Shown piece after piece: positions 26,746-36,995 of a DNA stretch of 64,000 nt. This stretch comes from Cellulomonas uda (lineage in GTDB: Bacteria; Actinomycetota; Actinomycetes; Actinomycetales; Cellulomonadaceae). A model generated the notes under the pieces. That model was not told where the DNA came from. It made no database searches and saw only the letters and a program-made list of their open reading frames with translations. Both the position numbers and the translations under genes were made by a program. Every line of letters begins with the position of its first letter. Position 1 is the first letter of the stretch. The DNA is taken from NCBI RefSeq assembly GCF_006538705.1, contig NZ_BJLP01000013.1:1-64000 (forward strand), written 5' to 3'.

Positions 26746-27387
26746 CCAGGACGGCGAGGCGACGACGAGCGTCGCGTGGGTCGCGACGTGACGCACGGTC
26801 CGCCCCGCGGTGAGCCAGCCCTCGACGACGGTCGTCAGCACGTCGGCGAGGTCGCCGTCGAGCCGGGTGACGAAGTGCTCGGGCGTGACGTCCACGCGCC
26901 GGTGTGCGGCGTCGACCGCCGCGGTCACGGCCGACATGTGGTCGCCCTGGCGTCCGGGCGCACCGTCGTCGAGCGGGTACAGCGACCAGTGCGCGGCGGT
27001 CGGCATGCCGCAGCGGGGCAGGACGGGGACGGGCGGGGTGGCGAGCACGACGTCGTCGGGCAGGTCGCACGCGACCTCGCCGGGGCAGCCGCGCGACAGG
27101 TGCACGTGGGCGACCAGGTGCCCGCCCGCCTCGGCGGCGGCGCGCAGCGCGTCGAACAGGTACCGCACGACCGCGTCCTCGGTGCCGCGCACGAACGTCG
27201 TGACGTCGTCGGTGGTGACCTCGACGTCGTCGGCCTGCGCGGCGTCGAGCGCGTCGACGATGACGTCGACGAAGTCGTCGCGGTGCGGGTGGAGCGAGAA
27301 CCGGGCCCCGATGCCCAGCTCGGTGGGTGTCGGACCGGGCCGCCGGTCGGTCGGTGCTGTCGTGAGCGTGCGCGTGTCGTGCGTCAT
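26743..27387 (-). CDS. YkoF-family thiamine/HMP-binding protein
   Basis: 214 residues. LGIGARFSLHPHRDDFVDVI begins the YkoF domain, HLSRGCPGEVAC lies between the two ferredoxin-like halves, and HWSLYPLDD opens the second half. In Bacillus YkoF binds thiamine/hydroxymethylpyrimidine and sits with a ykoEDC-type transporter; here no transporter gene is adjacent and no TPP riboswitch was found upstream. The ATG at 27387 is chosen over a longer GC-rich upstream frame because the domain begins about 35 residues later and a GGGGG-type site lies in front. Confidence 0.8.
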   Translation of the reverse strand: MTHDTRTLTTAPTDRRPGPTPTELGIGARFSLHPHRDDFVDVIVDALDAAQADDVEVTTDDVTTFVRGTEDAVVRYLFDALRAAAEAGGHLVAHVHLSRGCPGEVACDLPDDVVLATPPVPVLPRCGMPTAAHWSLYPLDDGAPGRQGDHMSAVTAAVDAAHRRVDVTPEHFVTRLDGDLADVLTTVVEGWLTAGRTVRHVATHATLVVASPSW

Positions 27388-27591
27388 CCGTGTGCCCCCT
27401 AGTCGTCGCGGTCGAGGCGCCCGACGACGGCTCGCGCCGGCCGCGGCACGCCCCGCGGGCACGACCCTAGCGACCCGCCCGGAATGCCCGGGATGTCCGT
27501 CCCGCGAGGTGGACGGGCGTGTCGCGGTCCGACGCATGCCCGGGCCGTTGCCGAATCGAGATCACGATGTTACTCACCGGTAAGACGGCGG

Positions 27592-27620
27592 TTACCCACG
27601 TCATACCTGTGTGCTACACA
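27592..27620 (+). promoter_or_regulatory. Possible promoter of the peptide ABC operon
   Basis: TTACCC (27592-27597), 17 bases, TACACA (27615-27620), within a stretch visibly less GC-rich than its surroundings (27545-27625). Transcription would start about 50 bases before the solute-binding protein gene. Confidence 0.4.
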
Positions 27621-27676
27621 AGCCCTCACCACGTACTGCGCCGGCCTCCAGCCGGCCCCCACGGAAGAGGTGACGG

Positions 27677-29317
27677 ATGACCTCCGCACGCAACCGCCGT
27701 CGCGTTCTCGCGACGGCCGCAGGCCTCACGATCGCAGCGCTCGTGCTCACGGCCTGCTCGGGCAAGGACGACTCCGCCGACGGCGGCCCGACCGGCGGGG
27801 GCGGGGGCACGCTGACGATCGGGACGACGGACAAGGTCACGACGCTCGACCCGGCCGGCTCGTACGACAACGGCTCGTTCGCCGTCATGAACCAGGTGTT
27901 CCCGTTCCTGCTGAACACGCCGTACGGCAGCCCCGACGTCGAGCCCGACATCGCCGCGTCCGCGGAGTTCACCGCACCCACCGAGTACACCGTCACGCTC
28001 AAGCCCGGCCTGAAGTGGGCCAACGGGAACGACCTGACCTCGTCGGACGTCAAGTTCACGTTCGACCGTCAGCTCGCGATCGCCGACGAGAACGGCCCCT
28101 CGTCGCTGCTCTACAACCTCGAGAGCGTCGAGGCCAAGGACGACACCACGGTCGTGTTCCACCTCAAGAGCGAGAACGACCAGGTCTTCCCGCAGATCCT
28201 GTCGAGCCCCGCGGGCCCGATCGTCGACGAGGAGGTCTTCGCGGCCGACGCGCTGACCCCGGACGCCGACATCGTCAAGGGCAACGCGTTCGCGGGCCAG
28301 TACGTCATCACGAGCTACGACTTCAACAACCTCGTCTCGTACGAGGCGTACGCGGACTACCAGGGCGCCCTGGGTGCGGCGAAGACGAAGGAGGTCAACG
28401 TCAAGTACTACGCGGACTCCTCCAACCTCAAGCTCGACATCCAGCAGGGCAACATCGACGTCGCGTTCCGCAGCCTCACCGCGACCGACATCGAGGACCT
28501 GCGCGGGAACGACGCCGTCCAGGTCGTCGACGGCCCCGGTGGCGAGATCCGCTACATCACGTTCAACTTCGACACGCAGCCGTACGGCGCCAAGACGCCC
28601 GAGGCCGACCCGGCCAAGGCGCTCGCGGTGCGCCAGGCCGTGGCGGACCTCATCGACCGGGACGCGATCTCGGAGCAGGTCTACAAGGGCACGTACACGC
28701 CGCTGTACTCCTACGTCCCGGCAGGTCTGACGGGCGCGACCGAGTCGCTCAAGGGGCTGTACGGCGACGGCTCGGGCGGCGCGGACGCGGCGAAGGCCAA
28801 GGAGCGCCTCGCGGCCGCGGGGGTCACGACGCCCGTGAAGCTCGGCCTGCAGTACTCGAACGACCACTACGGCCCGTCGTCGGCGGACGAGTACGCGATG
28901 ATCAAGGACCAGCTCGAGGCGGACGGCCTGTTCTCGGTCGACCTGCAGACCACGGAGTGGGTGCAGTACTCGAAGGACCGCACCGCCGACGTCTACCCGG
29001 CGTACCAGCTCGGCTGGTTCCCGGACTACTCGGACGCGGACAACTACCTCACGCCGTTCTTCCTGACGGAGAACTTCCTGGCGAACCACTACGCGAACCA
29101 GGAGGTCAACGACCTCATCCTGCAGCAGGCGGTGACCACCGACCCCGCCGAGCGCACCTCCGTGATCGAGAAGATCCAGGACGAGGTCGCGGCGGAGCTG
29201 TCGACGGTGCCGTACCTGCAGGGCGCGCAGGTCGCGGTCGTCGGCAAGGACGTGCAGGGCACGCAGGACACGCTCGACGCGTCGTTCAAGTTCCGCTACG
29301 GCGCACTCTCCAAGTGA
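27677..29317 (+). CDS. Peptide ABC transporter substrate-binding lipoprotein (SBP family 5)
   Basis: 546 residues. A lipoprotein signal peptide ends in LVLTACSG (lipid-anchored Cys about residue 27), followed by a glycine-rich linker and an OppA/DppA-type fold: LTIGTTDKVTTLDPAGSYDN, LKPGLKWANGNDLTSSDVKF, and the late LGWFPDYSDADNYLTPFF. It captures dipeptides/oligopeptides or a similar ligand for the permease genes that follow. ATG with AGAGGTG upstream. A hairpin right after the gene probably lets it be made in excess of the membrane subunits. Confidence 0.92.
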   Translation: MTSARNRRRVLATAAGLTIAALVLTACSGKDDSADGGPTGGGGGTLTIGTTDKVTTLDPAGSYDNGSFAVMNQVFPFLLNTPYGSPDVEPDIAASAEFTAPTEYTVTLKPGLKWANGNDLTSSDVKFTFDRQLAIADENGPSSLLYNLESVEAKDDTTVVFHLKSENDQVFPQILSSPAGPIVDEEVFAADALTPDADIVKGNAFAGQYVITSYDFNNLVSYEAYADYQGALGAAKTKEVNVKYYADSSNLKLDIQQGNIDVAFRSLTATDIEDLRGNDAVQVVDGPGGEIRYITFNFDTQPYGAKTPEADPAKALAVRQAVADLIDRDAISEQVYKGTYTPLYSYVPAGLTGATESLKGLYGDGSGGADAAKAKERLAAAGVTTPVKLGLQYSNDHYGPSSADEYAMIKDQLEADGLFSVDLQTTEWVQYSKDRTADVYPAYQLGWFPDYSDADNYLTPFFLTENFLANHYANQEVNDLILQQAVTTDPAERTSVIEKIQDEVAAELSTVPYLQGAQVAVVGKDVQGTQDTLDASFKFRYGALSK

Positions 29318-29323
29318 CCCGAC

Positions 29324-29358
29324 GACGGCCCGCCCCGCAGCTCGCGGGGCGGGCCGTC
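29324..29358 (+). terminator. Intra-operon hairpin after the binding-protein gene
   Basis: A perfect 15-bp stem, GACGGCCCGCCCCGC (29324-29338) with its complement (29344-29358), loop AGCTC. It lies between the binding protein and the first permease gene and may act as a partial terminator or 3' stabiliser. Confidence 0.6.
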
Positions 29359-29396
29359 GCCCGTCACGCACCTCCGACGCCGAACCGGGACGACCC

Positions 29397-30491
29397 ATGA
29401 CGACCCTGACCACCGACGACACGGCGAGCGCCGCACCGGCGGCGACCACGCCCGGGCGACGACGCCCGGGCGGTGGCCTCGGCCGCTACCTGCTGGTGCG
29501 CTTCCTGCTGATCTTCCCGACGATCCTCATCCTCGTGACGACCGTGTTCGTCATGATGCGCGCGACCGGCGACCCGATCACCGCGGCCCTCGGCGGCCGC
29601 CTGACGGCCGACCAGCTCGCCGAGCGCATCCACGACGCGGGGTACGACCGGCCGATCGTCGTGCAGTACCTCGAGTACCTCGGCGGCATCCTGCGGGGCG
29701 ACTTCGGCACGACGATCTCCGACAACCGGCCCGTGACCGAGGTCCTCCTGACGTACGGCGCGGCGACGCTCGAGCTCGCGGTCTACGCGCTCGTCGTCGC
29801 GTTCGCGGTCGGCATCCCGCTCGGTCGGCTGGCCGCCGCGCGCCGCGACACGGGTGCGGACGCGACGCTGCGGGTGTCCGCGGTGCTCGTGTACGCCACG
29901 CCGGTGTTCTTCGCGGGGATGCTCCTCAAGCTCGTGTTCTCGGTCTGGCTCGGGTGGTTGCCCGTGGCCGGCCGGGCGTCCACGGGCGCCGAGATCCAGA
30001 TGCAGCGCACCGGAGCGGACACGGGGATCTACCTCGTCGACGCCATCAGCACGGGCGACGGCGCGGTCGTCGCGGACGTGCTCGAGCACGCGGTGCTGCC
30101 CGCGATCGCGCTGGGCCTGCTCACCGCGGGGGTGTTCCTGCGCCTGGTGCGCACCAACGTCATCGGGACGCTGACCACCGGGTACGTCGAGGCCGCGCGC
30201 TCGCGCGGCGTCTCCGAGCGGCGCCTGCTGCGCAAGCACGCGTGGCGCCCCGCGCTCGTCCCCATCATCACGGTCATCGGCCTGCAGATCGCGCTCCTGC
30301 TCGCGGGCGCGGTGCTCACCGAGACGACCTTCGAGTGGAAGGGGCTGGGCTTCCAGCTCGTCCAGTACCTGCTCGCGCGCGACTTCGTGGCGGTGCAGGG
30401 CATGGTCGCGATGCTCGCCGTGATCGTCGCGCTGACCAACTTCGTCGTCGACGTGATCGCGGCGCTCGTCGACCCCCGGGTGAGGTACTGA
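29397..30491 (+). CDS. Peptide ABC transporter permease (DppB type)
   Basis: 364 residues. A 30-residue polar head precedes six helices. The coupling EAA loop reads YVEAARSRGVSERRLLRKHA. DRPIVVQYLEYLGGILRGDFG after the first helix is typical of DppB/OppB. It ends one base before the next ATG. Confidence 0.93.
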   Translation: MTTLTTDDTASAAPAATTPGRRRPGGGLGRYLLVRFLLIFPTILILVTTVFVMMRATGDPITAALGGRLTADQLAERIHDAGYDRPIVVQYLEYLGGILRGDFGTTISDNRPVTEVLLTYGAATLELAVYALVVAFAVGIPLGRLAAARRDTGADATLRVSAVLVYATPVFFAGMLLKLVFSVWLGWLPVAGRASTGAEIQMQRTGADTGIYLVDAISTGDGAVVADVLEHAVLPAIALGLLTAGVFLRLVRTNVIGTLTTGYVEAARSRGVSERRLLRKHAWRPALVPIITVIGLQIALLLAGAVLTETTFEWKGLGFQLVQYLLARDFVAVQGMVAMLAVIVALTNFVVDVIAALVDPRVRY

Positions 30492-30492
30492 C

Positions 30493-31625
30493 ATGGCGAC
30501 CGAGTCCCCTGTGCCCACCCCGGTGCCCACCCCCGTCGGGGCCGTCGCGACGCCCGAGCACACGTCACGCTGGAAGCGTCTGCCGGTGGTGCACCAGCTG
30601 CGCACGAGCGTCGGCCTGCAGCGCGGAATGCTCGTCGCGGGCCTGGTGCTGTGCGTGGTGTTCCTGGTCGTCGCGCTTCTCGCACCCGTGCTCGCGCCGT
30701 ACGGGTGGGCGCAGCTGCGCGCCGACGGCGAGTTGTTCGGCGCGCACATCGAGCCGAACGCCGACCACCTGCTCGGCACGACGGTCGCCGGCTACGACGT
30801 GCTGTCGCGCGTCGTGTGGGGCGCCCGCACCGCGCTGTACACGATCGTGATCGGCGTCGCGGCGTCCATCGTCATCGGCGTGGTGCTCGGCCTGGTGTCC
30901 GGGTACTTCGGCGGGTGGCTGGACCGCGTGCTCGTCGTCGTGTCCGACGCGATCTACGCGTTCCCGTCGCTGCTGCTCGCGATCCTCGCGGCCATCGTCA
31001 TCAGCGGCGGGCAGTCGTCCATGTGGGGCGGTGTGATCGCGACCGCCGTGTCCATCACCGTGGTCTTCATCCCGCAGTACTTCCGCGTGGTGCGCGCGGA
31101 GGTGGTGCGCGTCAAGGGCGAGGCGTTCGTCGAGTCGGCGCGCGTCGTCGGCTCGGGACACGTGCGGATCATGACGCGGCACGTGCTGCGCAACGCGGTC
31201 CGCACCCTCCCGCTGATCGTCACGCTCAACGCGTGCGAGGCCGTGCTGACCCTCGCGGGCCTCGGCTTCCTGGGGTTCGGCATCGAGCCGACCGCCGCGG
31301 GGGACTGGGGCTACGACCTGCACAAGGCGCTCGCGGACGTGACGAGCGGCATCTGGTGGACGGCGATCCCGCCGGGTGTCGCGATCGTGCTCACCGCGCT
31401 CGGCGTGACGCTCGTCGGGGAGTCGCTCAACGACCTCGCCGACCCGCGCCTGCGCACGCGCCGCCGCAAGGCGCTCGTCGCGGGCGAGGTCGGCCAGACC
31501 GTCGCCGTGCCCGGCGGCGTGCTCGCGGCCGGTCCGGAGGGCGTCGGCGGCCTCGACGCGCTCGAGGGCCCGCCGCCCGACGTCGTCCCCGAGCCCGAGG
31601 ACGGCCCGGACGAGGAGAAGGACCG

Positions 31626-31629
<4 letters not shown>
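30493..31629 (+). CDS. Peptide ABC transporter permease (DppC type)
   Basis: 378 residues. After a polar N-terminus come six helices; the periplasmic loop HLLGTTVAGYDVLSRVVWGA and the EAA loop FVESARVVGSGHVRIMTRHV identify DppC/OppC. The C-terminus has an acidic, proline-rich tail (about 335-378) not usual for the family. The stop overlaps the ATPase gene as ATGA. Confidence 0.93.
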
Positions 31630-33344
<1,715 letters not shown>

Positions 33345-33347
33345 GCG

Positions 33348-33390
33348 GACGAGGAGCGGGGTGCCGGACCGCGGTGCCCCGCCCCTCGTC
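33348..33390. terminator. Bidirectional terminator
   Basis: GACGAGG-A-GCGGGG (33348-33361) pairs with CCCCGC-C-CCTCGTC (33377-33390) with one internal mismatch, between the ABC operon and the convergent hydrolase gene. Confidence 0.6.
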
Positions 33391-33407
33391 GACCGTCGCC
33401 CGGGCGG

Positions 33408-35153
33408 TCAGGCCACGGACTCCACGAGCCCGACGACCTCGCGCAGCACGGCCGTGTCCTGGGTCGTCCAGCCGGGCGGCGGGGCGATCGCCGACCAGCC
33501 GTCGGCGTACTCCGTGTGGTAGTTGTGCCCGTGGCCGGCGGGTGCCGACCCCGCGACGAACAGGTCGATCGTCGTCTGCCAGAACGTGATGATCGGCACC
33601 CAGCGGGTCGAGGGGAGCACGTCCGAGCCGCGGGGCTCGCTCAGCCGGTCCGGCTTGTTGAGGACGAGGCGCGGGGACCACCAGGTCACGCCGTCCGACG
33701 CGTGCTGGTCGTACACGACGCGCGGACGCTCCCAGTCGTCCCCGAGCGCCCACAGCTGGCGGTCCGAGCCGTCGGCGGGCCGGTTGGCCCACCGCACGGT
33801 CCGGCCGTCGTCGAGCACGGGCGTGATCTCGGGCGAGCCGGGGTCGCGGTCCGCGGTGAGCTCGCCCCACAGCGGCGTGAAGCCGGGCGTGCCGACCCAC
33901 AGTGCGCCGTCCGTGCGGGCGACGACGTCCTGCACCGACGAGAAGGCGCTCTGGGAGCCGTACGACCCGAGCGAGATGCCGGCGGCGTACAGCAGCGGCC
34001 GGTCGTCCTCGGGGAGCTGCGACCAGCGCTCGTACACGGCCTCGAACAGCGCCTTGCCGGCCGCGGGCGGCGTCGAGCGGTCGCCGACGAAGCTGATCCA
34101 CGACGGCAGGTAGGAGTACTGCATCGACGCGATCGCCGTGTCACCGCCCCACAGCAGCTCGAGGGAGTCCGACATCGACGGGTCGACCCAGCCGGTGCCG
34201 GTGGCGGTCACGACAGCGAGCACCGAGCGGTCCCACGCGTGGGTGCGGTCCAGCTCGGCGACGACGAGCTGTGCGACCTCGTCGAGCGAGTCTCCCGCGG
34301 ACAGCCCGGCGTAGACGCGGATGGGGTCCTGCAGCGGCTCGGTCCTCCCCGTGCGGGCCGCGACCTCCTCGAAGTGGGCGGCCGGGCGTCCGCCGGCGAC
34401 GAAGGTGCGCCCCTGCAGCCCGAGGTCGTCCCACGCGGACGACGACTCGGGCGACCCGCTGCGCAGCCGGTCGTCGGGTTGCACCACGCCCGGCGCGGTC
34501 CCGCTGTCGAGCGTCGAGTAGACGCCGTTGAGCGCCGCGAGGCCGCCCCGCACCACCGTGCCGTCGAGCACCACGACCGTGAGCCACGCGACCAGCGCCA
34601 CCGCCACGAGGCGGGTGACGGGGACCGGTACCCACCGGCCCAGCACGCGGCCGACGAGCCCGCCCACCCAGCGTGTGACGCGCCGCAGCCCGCGCCCGAC
34701 CTGGAGCAGCAGCACGGCGAGGACGAGCGCGAGCGTCACGACGACGAAGGGGTGCGACGAGTGAGCGGGCGGCTCGCCGAACAGCCCGCGCAGCTCGTCC
34801 TGCCACGTGCGGTTCCACCACAGCGCCGCGGGGACCGCGACGAGCGTCGCGGCGAGCAGGACGCGCCGGAACCAACGGCTCGCGCGGCGTGACCACGGCA
34901 CCCCGGCGCGGCGCACCACCCAGGCGAGCAGCGCGCCGAGCCCGTACCCGATCGCCGCGCAGATGCCCGCGACCGCGCCCTGGTAGAACGCGGCGCGGGG
35001 GAGCAGCGCCGGACCCAGCGAGATCGTGAAGAACACGAGCGCCCCGGCCAGACCGGGGCCGGACAGCCGGCGGGGCCAGCGCGCGAACGCGTCGAGGACG
35101 CGACGTCCGAGCGTGGGTCGGTGGCGCGTGGCAGCGGGGCGCTGGACCGTCAT
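33408..35153 (-). CDS. Membrane alpha/beta-hydrolase (Abhydrolase_9 type)
   Basis: 581 residues. The N-terminal half has about four or five helices (SGPGLAGALVFFTISLGPAL, YGLGALLAWVV, VVVTLALVLAVLLLQV, LVAVALVAWLTVVVL). The C-terminal half is an alpha/beta-hydrolase with a nucleophile elbow AAGISLGSYGS (GxSxG near 395) and the family stretch VLNKPDRLSEPRGSDVLP. The substrate is unknown; a lipid or cell-envelope substrate would suit a membrane enzyme. ATG at 35153 with GGAGG upstream rather than the ATG 11 codons earlier. Confidence 0.82.
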   Translation of the reverse strand: MTVQRPAATRHRPTLGRRVLDAFARWPRRLSGPGLAGALVFFTISLGPALLPRAAFYQGAVAGICAAIGYGLGALLAWVVRRAGVPWSRRASRWFRRVLLAATLVAVPAALWWNRTWQDELRGLFGEPPAHSSHPFVVVTLALVLAVLLLQVGRGLRRVTRWVGGLVGRVLGRWVPVPVTRLVAVALVAWLTVVVLDGTVVRGGLAALNGVYSTLDSGTAPGVVQPDDRLRSGSPESSSAWDDLGLQGRTFVAGGRPAAHFEEVAARTGRTEPLQDPIRVYAGLSAGDSLDEVAQLVVAELDRTHAWDRSVLAVVTATGTGWVDPSMSDSLELLWGGDTAIASMQYSYLPSWISFVGDRSTPPAAGKALFEAVYERWSQLPEDDRPLLYAAGISLGSYGSQSAFSSVQDVVARTDGALWVGTPGFTPLWGELTADRDPGSPEITPVLDDGRTVRWANRPADGSDRQLWALGDDWERPRVVYDQHASDGVTWWSPRLVLNKPDRLSEPRGSDVLPSTRWVPIITFWQTTIDLFVAGSAPAGHGHNYHTEYADGWSAIAPPPGWTTQDTAVLREVVGLVESVA

Positions 35154-35211
35154 GGCGTCCTCCGAGGTCGGGTCGCGGCGCGGCAACCGTCGCGCTCGCC
35201 CGTCGCGACCC

Positions 35212-35217
35212 TAGCGT
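35212..35217 (+). promoter_or_regulatory. -10 element of the CYTH gene (leaderless start)
   Basis: TAGCGT, then six bases, then GTG at 35224. No ribosome-binding site lies between. Confidence 0.55.
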
Positions 35218-35223
35218 GGGGGC

Positions 35224-35859
35224 GTGAGCGACACCGGGTACGGGGACTTCGAGTTCGAGCGACGGTTCTGGGTGCGGGACCTGCCGGTCGACCTGCTCGA
35301 CGAGTCGCCGACGATCATCGTGCAGTCGTACTTCCTGGCCGACGAGGGGTTCGCGCTGCGCGTGCGCGTCCAGACGTCGGGCGGCGCCCCCGCGGTGGAC
35401 CCGGCGAGGTCGCCGCTCGAGGTGCTCGACGAGCACGCGGACCGGTTCGACTTCTGCGCCGTCACCGTGAAGGGCCCGATGAACTCCGGCACGCGCTACG
35501 AGGCCGAGCGCGAGCTCGACGTCGCGGTGGGGATGGAGCTCGTGCGGCGCGGCGGGCAGCGGGTCGCCAAGACACGGCACTCGGTGTGGCTGGGCGACGA
35601 CGGCTGGGTCGTCGACGTGTTCGCGGGTGCGAACGCGCCGCTCGTCGTGGCCGAGGTCGAACGTGGCGGACCCGTCACGGACCTCGTCGTGCCCGAGTTC
35701 TGCGTCACGGAGGTGACCGACGACCCGCGGTTCGGCAACGACGCGCTCGCGCGCACGCCGTACGGCGCGTGGGCCGCAGGCTACGAACGCGAGCTCGCCG
35801 CGACCGGCCCCCGGTTCCTGCCGGGCCTGGGCCGCACGCGTCGCGCCGGCCAGGACTGA
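35224..35859 (+). CDS. CYTH-domain protein (triphosphate-tunnel family)
   Basis: 211 residues. The N-terminal FEFERRFWV resembles the ExExK opening of CYTH proteins with Arg in place of Lys; later strands carry LRVRVQ, VTVKGPM, YEAERELD, KTRHSVWLGDDGWVVDVF and VVAEVE, the alternating charged residues that line the tunnel. Such proteins hydrolyse inorganic triphosphate or thiamine triphosphate, or make cAMP; sequence alone does not decide. GTG start directly after a -10 element. Confidence 0.78.
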   Translation: MSDTGYGDFEFERRFWVRDLPVDLLDESPTIIVQSYFLADEGFALRVRVQTSGGAPAVDPARSPLEVLDEHADRFDFCAVTVKGPMNSGTRYEAERELDVAVGMELVRRGGQRVAKTRHSVWLGDDGWVVDVFAGANAPLVVAEVERGGPVTDLVVPEFCVTEVTDDPRFGNDALARTPYGAWAAGYERELAATGPRFLPGLGRTRRAGQD

Positions 35860-35868
35860 GCGGAGCCC

Positions 35869-36918
35869 TCAGGCGGGTCGCGGGGCGGTGTGCTCCGCGG
35901 GGACCTCCTCGCCCGGCGCCACCGGACCCGGCGGCGTGCCGTCACCGAACGGTCGCCCGCCGAGCTGCTCGCGTGCGTGCGGCGCCCACCAGCCCGACAG
36001 GTCGGGGCCCAGGGGCACGATCCCGCGGGGGTTCAGGTCGCGGTGCACCTCGTAGTAGTGCCGCTTGATGTGGACGAAGTCGACCGTGTCGCCGAACCCC
36101 GGCGTCTGGAACAGGTCGCGCGCGTACGCCCACAGCACCGGCATCGCCGCCAGCGTGCTGCGGTTGCACTTGAAGTGCCCGTGGTAGACCGCGTCGAACC
36201 GCACCAGGGTCGTGAAGAGGCGCACGTCGGCCTCGGTGATGGTGTCGCCGACGAGGTAGCGCCGGCTCGCGAGCCGCTCGCTCAGCCGGTCGAGCCGGTC
36301 GAACAGGCGGTGGAACGCCGCGTCGTAGGACTCCTGGTCGCCCGCGAACCCGCACCGGTACACACCGTTGTTGACGTCGCGGTACACGACGTCCGCGACC
36401 TCGTCGATCTCGTCGCGCAGGTGCTCGGGGTACAGGTCCGGCGCGCCCGCGCGGTGGTGCGCGGTCCACTCGGTCGACAGGTCGAGCGTGAGCTGGGCGA
36501 AGTCGTTGGTGACCACCTGCCCGGTCGGCACGTCGACGATCGCGGGCACCGTGATGCCGCGCGGGTAGTCGGGGAACCGGGCGAGGTAGGCGTCGCGGAT
36601 CCGGGGGATCCCGAGCACGGGGTCGACCCCGCCCGGGTCGAGGTCGAACGTCCACGAACGCTCGTCGTGCGTCGGCCCGCACACGCCCATCGACAGCACG
36701 GGTTCGAGGCCGAGCAGGCGTCGCACGATGATCGCGCGGTTCGCCCACGGGCAGGCCCGCGCGACGACGAGCCGGTACCGGCCCGGCTCCACGGGGTAGC
36801 CGTCTCGGCCGTCGGCCGTGATGCGGGTGGTGATGTAGCGCGTGTCCCGCCGGTACTCGGTCCCGTCCTGGGAGTACACACCGGGGCGGTCGTGCGCGTC
36901 CTGCGCGGTGGGGCTCAT
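35869..36918 (-). CDS. Glutathionyl-hydroquinone-reductase-like (Xi-class GST) protein
   Basis: 349 residues. The thioredoxin-fold part has the catalytic Cys in VVARACPWANRAIIVRRLLG (about residue 55-60), followed by SMGVCGPTHDERSWTF and the all-alpha GST domain with LVGDTITEADVRLFTTLVRF, as in YqjG/ECM4. These enzymes remove glutathione from hydroquinone conjugates. Actinobacteria mostly use mycothiol, so the real thiol partner is probably different. It is convergent with the CYTH gene (nine bases between stops). Confidence 0.88.
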   Translation of the reverse strand: MSPTAQDAHDRPGVYSQDGTEYRRDTRYITTRITADGRDGYPVEPGRYRLVVARACPWANRAIIVRRLLGLEPVLSMGVCGPTHDERSWTFDLDPGGVDPVLGIPRIRDAYLARFPDYPRGITVPAIVDVPTGQVVTNDFAQLTLDLSTEWTAHHRAGAPDLYPEHLRDEIDEVADVVYRDVNNGVYRCGFAGDQESYDAAFHRLFDRLDRLSERLASRRYLVGDTITEADVRLFTTLVRFDAVYHGHFKCNRSTLAAMPVLWAYARDLFQTPGFGDTVDFVHIKRHYYEVHRDLNPRGIVPLGPDLSGWWAPHAREQLGGRPFGDGTPPGPVAPGEEVPAEHTAPRPA

Positions 36919-36956
36919 CGTCCGATCATGCCCGGTCCGCCCACCGCCGGCAGCCG

Positions 36957-36962
36957 TAGAGT
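36957..36962 (+). promoter_or_regulatory. -10 element of the cell-wall-binding-like gene
   Basis: TAGAGT, giving a transcript start near 36969 and a leader of about 27 bases that contains an AGGAAGG ribosome site. This contrasts with the leaderless neighbours. Confidence 0.45.
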
Positions 36963-36995
36963 GGCGGGCCTTGTCTCCGGCAGGAAGGGTGGGAC

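Noticed and set aside
27388-27676. Possible TPP riboswitch upstream of the YkoF-like gene or the ABC operon
   Set aside because: The conserved CUGAGA and later thi-box segments are not present on either strand.
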